From Daphnia pulex (taxonomy: Eukaryota; Arthropoda; Branchiopoda; Diplostraca; Daphniidae): DNA of 64,000 nt. The position numbers and the translations under genes are program-made. Below are positions 1 to 12,559 of this stretch, piece after piece (positions within the stretch are counted from its first letter, which is position 1; every line of letters begins with the position of its first letter). The DNA lies in contig NC_060024.1 of the NCBI RefSeq assembly GCF_021134715.1, positions 10,850,001 through 10,914,000 of the forward strand, given 5' to 3'. The notes under the pieces were generated by a model. The model saw only the letters and a program-made list of their open reading frames with translations. It ran no database searches and was not told the origin of the DNA.

Positions 1-3000
1 AATTCAAATACATCTTTTTATGTGTATCGCAACAGCAGCAGCGGCTCCAAAAAAATAGCAGATAGCACGCATGCGTGTATTGCTCTATCTCTAGCCAAAG
101 TACCCAATGACATGACTGCCGTATTTATAGCCCATCTTCTTTGCTTCTCCCGAAATATATAGACAGTCGCCCGACATTTACGATTTTTGACGCTATGAAA
201 TCTCGCCAATGTGTGTGGATATATATAAACCTGATATATATATATATATTTTTTCTTTTGTGTATCGTAGGATAAAGTCACGTTGCAAGATGTTACATCT
301 CTCAACCAATCGGCGAGGGTTATTATTACAACACGCATATTTTTACTACCTAACACTTTTCGAGTCTTTCCGGCAGGACGACAACCCTGGCCTTTTAGCT
401 CGGCATCTTTTTATTTTTATTTATTTTTTTTTAGAATGCGTAATATATAACGGAGGTGAGATGCCGACTATTATATCTACACTATAGATGATGCTTATAT
501 ATAGTACTTGGCAGGTGTAATATAGGCTATACTCAACCGGCCGAAAGCTTTTTCTTAGCTTCTAGAGTTTCGATAATAATGGGCTTTCGAGTGGCCGGCC
601 CCGTATCTCTCTAACCTTTTTCGATTTGGCTATAGTTAGTCGGACACTCATCTCCGTTTATTGCCTATAGAACGATCCAAAAGGCTCAGCATTGTAAAAT
701 GTTAAAAGCTGCCATCAGTATGAAGGGAAAAAGTCAGATCGCTTAATAAAAATAAAAATGTCCACCTGTGTTGGATTTCGATGGCAACTCATTTTGGGAA
801 ATTGCAGCCGATGTACTTGGGGGAGTCAAAACAATCGAACGACACCTTTCAAGACGTGTCCAACACCTTTTGAATCGAACCGGTTTTAATTGTTCTTTTT
901 TATCGCCATTCCAAAATGGGGGACTCTAAAACATGATGTAATAAGTACTTTGAAGATAGCACGACCCCTTCGTTACCCTTTTTGCTATCGGAGCCCTCAC
1001 CTATACGTGGATTTCAAATTGAATTCGCGGTTCCTTTATATATAATTATATGTACAGGAAACGGACAAGTGCTAGTCAATCACAAGTAGATGTACTGTAA
1101 TCTTATGGTCTGTAGGACATTCCCATTTGTTTCCCACAGGAAAAAAACCAAACCAAACAAAAGGGGGAATGTTATAGTAATAATGTCTGTGTGATTGGAA
1201 CATTAATGCACAGCGGCACGTCGGCTATATACTCACTGCTGGAAAAGCTGAATAAATAAAAATACAAGAGTCTGCAACGCTTTCACTCGACTTTAGACTC
1301 TCTCTCCATATCATCTCTCTGTTATGCACATCAGACTGTACACGCACTAATAATCATACATATATCCGCGTTGTTTTCTGCCTTGGAAACACATCTTCAT
1401 TTTGGCAGTACATTTAATGAGAGTAAATTAACTTCTATTCCCGCCAAGAGGGTTTCTATCGATCGATATATCTCGGTATAATCAATTCGAAAATGAGTGT
1501 CGTCTGCTTTCCATTTGTTCGATCATCAAAGTAAGTTGAAGTTGAAGATTACAAAGAAAAATGTGGTGATCGTGTTCTATTTATAGAAACTCTATGCTGT
1601 TTAGCAGGTAAATAAAACTAAGAATACAAATATGATGATTATGAGAGCTTAAATAGAAGACCTGTTCCAATTTTGTGAATGTCAGCTTTCCTGACTAGCA
1701 TGTATCATGTAAGCCCCCTGTTGATGAATGGAAGTTTGTTTGCATTATGTAACCTATTCCTTTGTGCAGATTTTAGGTATGAGCCAGCAGTCATAAACAC
1801 AAGGTATTCAAGTTTTGCTTGTGCTGGTATTTACCTATCATCACCAACAATCTCAGCATCATCGCTTGGGTAATGATTTTCGTTTCTTTTATTCCTGTGA
1901 CCTGCTAGACATTTTAATGATGGATGACTTGCGTAAACTTTGAATTCTCCTGTTTACTAACAATTAAGGCACTCCCACTGTCTCATTTTCCACTTTATTT
2001 GTTTCTGTAAATCTTTTTCGTAATAAGTAAGTAAACCCATTTTTTAATTTTTATTTAGATAAACAGCATCCCTTTTGATTGGAGAATCCACAAATATTCG
2101 GTCGAGTTACATACCTCTTCTTCCCTATTAATTCTCCTCTGTCCTCGTGTACACCCATGTGAGTGTGGGTGTATTCACGAGGACTCCCTTTTCCCTATTC
2201 CGTCTGGTGGATTCAATCATCCTGCTGATTGAGCACTTTTGGATGCCTGGCTGTATTTCCCAGGCACAAAGGTAGGGCAAATTAATCTCTATCCTTCATT
2301 TTCGACTATTTGATGGCGTTGATTGTCAGTCGTTAGATAGTACAGAGTAGGATTATTCCTCTAAGCTAGGCGGTTCACTGGAACCGTTTTCTCTCTTGCA
2401 GTTTTTGTTGGCTCAGTTAGGGTTTATTAAATAACTCATTTGTAGAACAACTTCAGATCAGGCCTGTTTTTGTGCCTCACAACCTTGTCTGTGGGCAAAA
2501 CAATCAAAATCAAAAATATTTTTTCACCTTAACCGCTTCAAGCAAAGTTCAACTAGAAAATATTCTGACCAAAGTAACCTCCTCGTTCTGTAATATTTGA
2601 CCGAAAAATTGAATTATTTATTACAGCGCCCACAAAGTCTTTGCTGGTTATAATTCTAATGACATAATTTGGCTCTTGCATGCCGATATGTGTCTAAGGT
2701 TGGGCGTGTTTTTATTATTATATCATTTTTTTTCTTTGACCGTTTTTTTTTAGAAAGCGTCCAATTTTTAGTCGTCGCTTATTATTGCGCAATCACAGGC
2801 TCTGCGACTTTTGGTTTGTTGGGCCCCCCATATCCAAAGAGAGACCTTGTGGCCTTATATTTTGGTTTTTTTTTTCTTATTCTTTTCAATATCCATAGAG
2901 CTGCTGTATTCTTGTTATCTTTACAATCTGGACAATCAACTATAGACTCAATGCCATTCCACACAGCGGGGAAATTATGGCGCGTTTCTTGCCAATCAGG

Positions 3001-6000
3001 TCGGGAATCGACTTATTTGAAATTAATGCATTCAGTATAAAGGGAAAAGAGAAAAAAAAATTTGTTTCGTGTGTCCTTTCGCTCTTGTCGTAAAACACGT
3101 TATGGGCATCCACTCAACAATGCAGAAGGTTAAACAAGTTCCCCATATCAAAGGATCGTGGAAAATGGCCGTTTGCGGAGCGGAGCGCGATAGATACACA
3201 TAATTCGAGTGCTGCATATTATATATAGTATAGGCTCTTTTTATCTCTATCACAAAGTCAGAAGTCTATGCGCCTTTTGCTGAAGGCATTATTACAGGCA
3301 TTCCGAGAAACATTATTTCGTTAAGGCCGCGCTCGTTCCGCTCTTATTTTTTCTTTCTATCCAAATAAAAAAAAAATGTTTGTTATGTCTTTTCAACAAG
3401 AAAGTTGTGCATGCACGCAAGCCGGGAGGAGGCCAAGTCTATCGTAAATACATCGCTAATAGCACATAGCAGTGTCTGTGTGTGTGTGTGTATTCTGTGC
3501 GATCGTTGATTGCATATATCTGGGTAATAAAGTAGTTGTAGAATATCCACATGTATCATAGGAGCGGCCTTCAATTGCGATCGGATTTGTATATCGAGTG
3601 GCGATCGAATTCATTTGATTGCTGCTAATTGGAATGAAAAGTAGTCCAGCCATTGATTGTTTGATTCGATCAGAGTTTGGCATACTATCTATACAGGCAG
3701 TGTGTATACGATGGGCGTGGATTGTATGTATGGTCGAAAGGGGAGGAGTGAGCAAACCGAACTTCCTGACCGACTCCATCACTTTTTCTAATAGATCTGG
3801 GCTAACCGAAAATAAAAACCCCCCCACTAATTATTAACAAAAAAAAAACAAAAGCCTATACGTCCATATATAGGGTGTTTCTATATCCATACAGGTATAA
3901 CCGGAATAGAAGGAAGCGTCATCAAGCCTCGTTAACCTTCATTACGCACCGGCTGTGCGCATCTGTGACTGGGTTTTTTTGGTTTGGTTTTTTACTGCGT
4001 GGGTGGGTTATCGCATGCAAACTCGTCTCTGTACCTCAACATCACTTACGCCTGGCCGGGGCTTAGTTATTAGTCGGCCATCGATTGCAATATGCTTCCG
4101 CGTGACGTAAGTTAGTATGCATACATATCCCATATACTATACAGCGGATGGGAGGATCACCATCACACAGGGGTAGTAGCTTAGTAGTAGGGAACCCTTG
4201 TGTGTACAGTCTATCATCTACTTTTTTGTCTGCGCTCTCATTAAAATCTATTTGCTGCTGTGTATATTTAGTTAGACCGGTGACTTCCTCTTCATGCCAT
4301 TCGATCGTGTGTATATTCGTTTCTTTTTACGACCGACCACAGACCCTTTTTTTTTGGTGGGGGTGAGGGGGTTGGTCCTTATAGTACGCCGCACCCTCGA
4401 ACCCCTACAGGGTAGCTGATAATTACAACACTAGGACCCAATAAATATTTTCGCCGCTGCTACTTTTTTCGGATGGATAAGGGGGGAAAAGATGATAATT
4501 TTCAAACGTTTTTCTGTAACCCTAAACATCTTTTTTTTTTCTTTGGGTGGGTTTCGCATCGTGTGTGTGTGTGTTATGTCCACGGTCAAAAAACGGAGAC
4601 ACTAGAAATAAAAAGGCGAGTGTGATTATCCCCTTCCTAAATATAGCTGACCATTCCGCTAGATGCGTCAGATGATTGTTGTCAATTATTTAACTCGACC
4701 TCCTTCCTCCCCGCAAAAGAGTTTTATATTCCCCCCCCCCCTTTTTATTTTTTTTTTTTTACCTTTTTAAAAAGAAAAATCCCCGCCATCCGTCGTACAT
4801 GTATAAAATACCAGAAAACGGATAGACAGGTGAATCGAAGGGAAATATCACGCAAACGTTTTATAACACACGTTGGTATTATGGTTTTATGGGATGGATC
4901 CACGCCGCCCTCCGTTTGAATTTTAGTTTTTTGTTTTTTTAAAGAAATAATATTGTTTCTCCTTATTTTTTCAATTCCGGCAGTTGGGTTTTCAACTTTA
5001 CAATAGCTGCGCCTCACGATTTCCAGCGTTTATTAGCGGAAGGCAACGATTGGTATCAAAAACAGGAGCAGAGCGACGAGACTATTATAATGGTCTATAG
5101 CAGTTCAGCGGTGGCTCACTCCGTTGCTTATATACGTGAGCTTCAACAAGTGTGTTGGCTCTCCTCTATTATTATGTATGGCTATATAGCAATTATTTAT
5201 TACATGGCGACACGAAGATGTTGGTGGCGCGGAACCGCGCGCTCGCTCGGTTCGCACGTTATACGGCAGCAGCCCAACAGAGAGAGAAAGAAAGAAAGAG
5301 CTATAATAGTATTTTTCAAATTTATTGTTTTTTCCACCGGACGATGAAATATATTACAGACGGTGGTAAAATGTTTTGTTCACCGGCTAGATAAAGAAAC
5401 GAACAACTACTGCGAGTATTATTATATACACAGTGGACGACGGCTACTGGTGAATTCACTCTCGGGAGCAAAAAAATAAAGAAGAAGAATCTCTGTTAAT
5501 ATCGGGACTGCTGTAATAATACTCTGGAGTCGACCAGATGCGCAGACAGATTTTTATTGGACTAGAGGTAAAAAAACACAATTGGAATTTCCTAATAAAT
5601 CGTCGATCCATTGAGCGACCAAAGGGTATATCTACTGCTATATGTAGGCTACTGGTTTGTTCGGTTATTACACTCTGGACCCCTTGTAATAAAAGAAGTA
5701 AAAACAAAACGTGTTTTTCTCGTACGTAGTTTGTCTTCGATCTCTAGCAAATCATTCAAATACCAGCCAATTATTTTCTTCTTCTTCGTGTAACGCGTTA
5801 CGTGATGCACAGGGAATTCCAGGAAGAAGAAATTTAATAAAAAAAAAAAGCTCGGCTCTCACTCCACGATTTAATTGCCATTTAGAATATAGTATCTTGA
5901 TTTCTTCTCTCTTGTTTTATTTTTAACTTTTTTCAAAAAAAAAACTAAACTCCTGTAGCAGGACGGAATAATATCGAAAAATGGAAGGTGGACATTGAAG

Positions 6001-9000
6001 AAGAGTTGGCTTTTATCCCGCCACCATAGATTAATATCTGGCATTCGCATCTCTCACGTTTTTCTTTTCTAACTTTTTCTATAAGATATCGGTTCGGATA
6101 TTATGATACCGGCACATAGCGCCCGCTGGCCGCCGGCGCCACCGCTGCCGGTAGAAAAATGATGAAAACCTCCATCGCTTCCATCTTCCATCTTTTTTTG
6201 TATATTATAGTCTCTCAGTTATACCCAGCATATAAAAAACCCTTATACTTGTGTTTATATTATATTCTTTCTTCTCTCTCCATCTTCTATTTTTGAGTTG
6301 TTGTTGCGCTTCTCGTCGAATGTTGTACGCCATCGAAGTGATGTCGATCGTAAAATGTTATACAAGCTTTTTTTCGGCTGCTGCGTATAGAATGTAGTCT
6401 TAGGCTACGATAGACACTATCCATAAAAATGAGCGGGCCGGCATTACGTCTCTCAGAAACACAGATGAAAACAACTAATACGTTTGTGACATGTTGACCG
6501 CGAAAGAGCAGCAACCTCCCCCATCACAAAAGAAATGGGAAGATGACTGGGTCATCATCATTATATTATATAGACCAAAAGGTTCGGCAGCATCACTTTG
6601 AGGGGCTACCAAAAAATGACTTTTCTGGTTTTTTGACAGTTTAGAAATAATCGCCATTCTTGCTGGTCGAGTTCTAAAGTCATCTGTAATTTTATCTGGG
6701 TCATTCATTTTATGATATTAGGCTATTTTAAAAGTATTACCAGGGAATGGTATATATATAGATATGCGGGGAGAGTGAGCGAGTATAGTTAAGGGTAATT
6801 TTAGATGCGCAATTGCCCTTGCCAAAGAAAATTGCGCAAGTTAAGACACCGGCGGTGACAGAGTCAAAATTAGAAGCCACTCGAGATGAATGGTGTGTGA
6901 TATGGGCCAAGTGTCGGTCACTTTACAGAATTTAATTACTTGGCGCTATTGAACAAGGTATTATTTCCTCACTCTCCATTGGTGTATGTATAGTTGTATA
7001 CGCAATAATAATGGACTTCAACAGCTTGTAGACGATGATACCAGGGACGTCCACCTCCGTTGAAATGACTCTATGGCGGTGAGGTGCGGGCGAGAGTCGA
7101 AACACATTGAGAATAAACAGCAGCAGCAACAGCAGCAGCAGGAGCTTTACAGATACAAATCATAACAGTTTTGCCGTATAAGGAAGGTCATAGCCGAGGC
7201 ACATCCAGCAGTGGTGTCTATACTCGTCTATATAACCAAACCCAAAAAACTTTTTCTTTTTTCCCCATTCCGGATCGGACGGGCATATAAGAGCACCGTG
7301 ATTCTATCTCGGCTGTTGGCTCCACGGTCGAGATTATTAATGAATTTCAAATAGGACACACACTGATGCTGCTGCTAACACGCTGAGACCCTGGCCGTAG
7401 GCTGCTCCTGGCGATTATCACCTACGGGAGAATAGAGCTAGCTTATAGCCTTATAGCTAGGCTAGCCAGGCTAGCTTCCTTATAATATTTATGTATACAC
7501 TGATTATTCTAATACTCTCTCTTTTTCTCTCTCGGCTGCTGATGCGGCCGTCGACCAGACGCACACGATTCTCGCACATGTACAACAGCAGCGGTTGAAT
7601 TTGTTTTAAAAAAATCAGGTGGAAGATATGGATATCTAGAAGCCCACGATCCCTTTTTTGCATAAATCTCCATTTTCTCCCAGTGTGTGTGTGTATCTAT
7701 TTGCTCGTCCTGTTGCTACTGGAAATATATTTAATACAATACAGAAAATGGAGACGTCTCGCCTATACATGCCTTTATATTTCTAGTGATTACCATTTAT
7801 TATTCCTCCTCGGGTCTTTTTTTTTTTTAATTTTTTCCTTTTCTTTTTCTTTTGTGGATGTGCGTCCGGGGAGGATACTTGTTTTTATTTTATTCAAAAA
7901 ATTATTTGTTGCTCTATGATCTACTGGCTTGGTGAAATGAAAGGTTCTGCCAGAGAATAAATAATAATAGGAAATGGTGGATGGATGGATGGATGGATAC
8001 CGACCAAAGCCAGTATAACCTTGGATTGAAACTGTTGATTGTTCTTTTTCCACATTCTGTATAAACTCTGATGTATACACGTCTTAAAATAGAAGTAAAC
8101 GCCAAGCGACGCAGCTGTGTAATAAGATGCTGGTCGTGTCTGATGCCATTGTGTGTGCGCTCTCCGTGATGAGCTGTCGATCCGAGCGTCCGATTGCAGT
8201 TAATGCATCAAATCGATTAGAGGGGGTAGTTTTCATGCACTGCGATTTCGACCGAACGTATCTAATAGCCCATATGTACACGACGACTGGATCGCTCAGA
8301 AAAAAAGAAAGAAAAAATAGAAAAGGGAAGATGAGCTAACCATATCGTAATCCGTCCGGATGCCGTCGTCATTTTAAACAGGGACTGACGCAAATGGATT
8401 CAAAAGCTTGTTGGCATTGTTGATTCATAGGCCATGGAGTATGGTGTATAACATTTACAAAAGGTTTTATTCATTCATACGGTGCGCGTATAGATAGACG
8501 GTGGTGAGCGATAAGGACGTGTATAATGGCCAAAGCTAAAGGGAAAAGAAAAAAAAAAAACAACTTTTGACGAAGAGGAAAGCCAACATAACTGACTGAT
8601 CCATCTTGATACCACCTTCTCGGGCCGTCAATCACTCTGGTGAGGCCGACAACTCAGTGCTTCTAGATGGGTGATATCCATCATAGACACTGTGCGCATG
8701 GATAACGGTGATTCCCGGAGCCAGGAAGGATCGTCATCCGTGTGTGTACATGTGACGGGGGGGCTCTCACTTTGATGTAGGGCTGTTAACATATTCTAAA
8801 AGGTGAGAGAGAGTACAGAGGGGGCATTTCTTTTATTGAATCACACGCACAATAAAGGGGAACTGAGAATAAATATTTCTGGATTTGCTTACCGATTGGA
8901 AACATTGGTTACAGCATTAGCTGCTAGAACTTATTTTTGTCTTTGTCTTTGCTACTTTTGATACAATTGCGGGAGTGCAGTGCAAGTTAAGCAGCTTTGT

Positions 9001-9116
9001 TAAGCAGTACAATTGAAGTCTCGATCACTATAAAAAACTAGATCTACGTAGATACATACTTTTTAACTAACGTGAAATGGTTTCTTCGTTATTGATTCGT
9101 TTTTTTTTTCTTGCGT
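1..9116. other. Gene-poor region, simple sequence
   Basis: I see no convincing gene here. Open frames are short, overlap on both strands and are built from homopolymers and TA/GT/TC-rich runs (for example the poly-C/poly-T run near 4730-4760, the GT run near 3478, the TA run near 235-250 and the GATG repeats near 7975-7998). None shows a recognisable domain, a signal peptide followed by splice sites, or a conserved block. It could hold regulatory DNA or distant untranslated exons, but nothing in the sequence shows this. Confidence 0.6.
2141..2184. repeat. 44-nt inverted repeat (hairpin)
   Basis: GTCCTCGTG at 2141-2149 pairs perfectly with CACGAGGAC at 2176-2184. Inside it ACACCCA pairs with TGGGTGT after a one-base bulge, leaving a short loop. 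The match does not extend outwards, so this is shorter than a typical microRNA precursor. No function can be assigned. Confidence 0.5.
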
Positions 9117-9132
9117 TTGGAAACGGCATGTA

Positions 9133-9690
9133 GACATTGGGACTAATAACCACAAGGACTAATCGAATGCGTCACTAGAACGCGACACTAGAACGCCCTT
9201 CCGACACTAGAACGTCCATATTTTAGCCACGACATTAGGACGGAAAAACCTCTAAATTCCGCTGCGGCACTAGAACGTCCACATTTTAGTAACGACAATA
9301 GGACGGAAACCTCTGCGACAGTAGAACGGTTTTTGCGACATTAGAACTTATGGAATGATTCTTTGTCACTAGATGTATTTTGAATGCGTCACTAGAACGC
9401 CCACCCGACACTAGAACGTCCATATTTAAGCGACGAAACTAGAACGGGAAAAAATATTGCGACACTAGCACGGCTATAATAAAATCTGCGGTGGGGTTTC
9501 ATTCTTTACCGCTAGATGTAGGAGATGTATAAAGTTTCCGATTAGGTTGCGCGAATTTTAAAACATCGAATGCCGAATGGATGGATTGGTACAGTACAGC
9601 TAACAGACATAAAAGACAGGATAAGAACGGCATGCAAAGTATAGCGAATCCTATATGTTAATCCCTAAATACGCTATTCTTTCTGAAATC
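9133..9690 (+). repeat. Left 558-bp terminal inverted repeat
   Basis: The sequence is the reverse complement of 14715-15272 with the same length and no mismatch in the long stretches compared. The outer about 350 bp hold roughly a dozen degenerate copies of a GCGACACTAGAACG-like motif (variants GACATTAGGACG, GGCACTAGAACG, GACAGTAGAACG). Regularly repeated subterminal motifs are often transposase-binding sites; that role is inferred here. The inner boundary is sharp: after GAAATC the two sides diverge completely. Confidence 0.9.
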
Positions 9691-11817
9691 TGAAATGGAG
9701 TCTTGGAGCTTCCAACTTTCGGTTATACAAGATCCTGCGGCAACTATGTGTCCTATATTACACAAAGGCAGTGGTATGAGAATAAAGGAATCTAAAGCGA
9801 TCTAGCCAATTCTTTCGGCCCTAGTTCTTATACTACTATCAAAGACTGTGTGCCGTAGGTAAGGTATACAGAGGGGCGATGTCTTGAATCAATTAGTGAC
9901 CGGAATGTTGAAGTTCTGTTCCCATCGCGATTTCCACAGCAGGTCGACATAAATAAAATAGAACTAGATGCCGTCTCTTTTGTAGCTATATTTGAAGCGG
10001 TGCGGAAGGTGCGTTAGATTATCCGCATCACGCTGAATACATAATTGAGGCGTTACGTCATGCTCACCCCCTCCTTTCTTGAAGGGCCATAGTGTTGGCT
10101 GTCGCGTGAATAAACCATATACACAGTACCAACACTTAAAGCTGTGTGCAGCGCATAATATTATAGATAAACGCGCCAGCATGGGACGAAGATACGGGGG
10201 TGGTAAACAACACTGTTTGACGTTTTATTGAGCACCGAAGAAGAAGAAGAAAACACATCTCGAGTAATGAGAAGATAAAGAAGCTTTATGTATATACCCT
10301 ATATAGGCCTATATATATTATAGTCTAGCTCCATTAATGTATTATATATGCTTCTCATCTTTTTCAAACCACCCCATTTTTTTACTCCCTTCTTCATCCC
10401 TCCCATAATTCGTCCGTACAGCCCTCGGTCGTTCACTGTCCTTCCAGTTCCATCTTCGCCGGGCTGTTAACTGACCGCAATCGTTGATTACTATACGTCT
10501 ACAAGGAATTAACTTGCCGCTGGTTCCACTGTTTTCACAACCAGTAAAATCATCGCTTATCCTCTCCTTTGTCTCTTCTCGTCTTCTCCGTCTTTGCGCA
10601 TCTTAGTCATCCATGTAATCACGGGACTTAAGCGCATTTTGTAAATGAATCTGTCTTCCATTTCACAATTTACCATTACAGCCGGCTTGGATTCTCGTGC
10701 TCCCTGCCAACAACTACAGCACGGTAATTTGCGGTCTAACATTAGTAGACTGTTCTCACCTGGGCTTTGTTCTTCGGTTTATTTTATTTCATTTTCAAAT
10801 TATTTTGACATTCATTGTTATTTTTAATTTTTCTTCTCAATTCCTGATAGAGTTCATTATTAACTTTTTCCATATTTTCAGGGCGCGCTGCCTTACAGAA
10901 GCGAATAATGACATTGCTTATATAATTGAACATTTTACGCCTGGGTTCCTACTGGTTAAATTCCATTTAATCCCTGAGAGATTTTTAAAATTCTTATTTT
11001 AAAAAGCCGAAGGCTTACCGCCTTTTAAGGGTGAGAGATTTGAAGAAACAAAAGTTCCGACAGCGCTCCAAATAGTCTTAACTGTGAGAGGTCCCTGGGG
11101 AATTGGGGCAATTCGTGATTGGTCGAAGTGGTTTTCGGGACCGTGACACGTTCGTGCTGCTCCGATCGCGACGCGACTAATCCCATTCGATGTAGAATGA
11201 CTTTTAACACAGGTAATGACTAAATTTTTTAAGTATTAACGAAATTAACGAGAGATTGGGAGCAAAAAGGGGAAAAAAAGGGGAAACTTCTAAAATATAG
11301 GAAAAAAATGTCTTCTAAAATTAGAGGATGCAACCACCTCTAATTGAAAGATGAACCTATCATTTAACGGAAAAGACTAAATTTGCATTACGTTATTTGT
11401 GGTTCGCGAGATATTTGACCAAGAAAAAGACACACAGATTGACTTTTAGTTGATTGTGTGCTGACTAGCAGACGACGTTAATTTGCAACAGCCAGTCTGC
11501 TTGTGGAATGTGGCATGGCCTACTGTGGGTATTTTAATTTGATCGTTTGAATGTTTGTGATTGATTTCATCTTGTGAAGCACTATGTTTATATTTCAAAT
11601 TTTAACTATTGCAGCATTATAATAAGGAAAGAAAAACATACCTCTTGTGTCACAACTGATGGTTCCTTTACCTATCAAATCTGTACCACATTGACAGATG
11701 GTTCACATGTAGGTGCTGAATCAACTGGAAAACGTTCAAAAAAAGGGAATTGAGAGTATGTGTTCATTTTTTTCACTTATCTTTCTGTGTGATGAACACT
11801 AATCAACAAAATAATTT

Positions 11818-12440
11818 GCAGATTACATTTATCATCAGACATACCTCCATTTCAGAAAATTTTATCGTTAAGATGACAAGTTGGGAATTGATTTACTGTT
11901 TACATGTCACCTTAAGTGATATCATTGCATACCAGACTTTATTCGGATGCAAAACAAATTTCCCTCATTTAAAAGGCATGCATGATTTAATGGTTGAAAT
12001 TTTGTAACGAAGAAAAAAGAAAGCTGCAGCTGTGGAAAATAGAATTGACAGGTTGTATTGATTATTAATTAATCTTTCTGTATGATGAAAACTAAACCAC
12101 AAAATTATTTGCAGATTACATTCATCATCAGACGCATTTCAGTTTCAGAAAGTTTTGTCTTGAAGATGGCAAAAGTTGCCAGTCGATTTACATGTCACCT
12201 TAAGTGATGTCATAGCAGGAGCTTGTCATTTAGAATTTAGATAGTTTGTTACCATACTTTATTTGACATGATTGTTTTAGACATTCATTTTGGTTTTTTT
12301 TCAGGCATACTTCTATTTCAGAAAGTTGCCAGAAAAGTTGCCAGTCAATTTACATAATACCCTAAGTGATATCATAACAGGAGCTTGTCATTTAGATAGT
12401 TTGTTTCCATAATTTATTTCACATGATTGTTTATAGAGTA
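11818..12440 (+). repeat. Three degenerate tandem copies of a SUV3-derived segment
   Basis: The copies share TTGCAGATTACATT-YATCATCAGAC, then TTTCAGAAA, then a TTTACATGTCACCTTAAGTGAT-like core. Copies two and three also share a tail rich in GGAGCTTGTCATTTAGA and TTTTTCACATGATTGTTT-like sequence. Copy spacing is about 200-290 bp. Each copy keeps its own flanking intron-like T-rich stretch, which suggests duplication of an exon with its flanks. Confidence 0.65.
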
Positions 12441-12559
12441 ATTTCATTTTGGTTGTTTTTATATTTGTAGGTACTCTAAAGCAAGAGCCTTGACAAGCAA
12501 AATTGTATTTCATTCTGGCCCAACAAATAGTGGGAAAACATATCATGTTCATGAATGGT
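11818..12559 (+). pseudogene. Captured SUV3 (SUPV3L1) helicase exon fragments
   Basis: An exon-like block at 12472-12559 follows a TTTGTAG acceptor and reads [17 protein letters not shown], the Walker A region typical of SUV3 mitochondrial RNA helicases ([13 protein letters not shown] in family members). The frame soon ends in TAA. Upstream, three related segments (about 11818-12003, 12111-12290 and 12303-12440) encode pieces of the SUV3 region just before that motif, such as LPVDLHVTLSDVIAGACHL (second copy), FPHLKGMHDL (first copy) and HLDSLFP (third copy). Each carries stops or frameshifts, so no helicase can be made. The block lies wholly inside the 9126-15280 transposon, so it is best read as transduplicated host-gene sequence whose internal exon was tandemly repeated. 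The family assignment is from recalled motifs. Confidence 0.75.

Noticed and set aside
2141-2184. Hairpin as a microRNA gene
   Set aside because: The stem is too short (about 17 pairs) and no arm resembles a microRNA seed I recognise; kept only as an inverted repeat.
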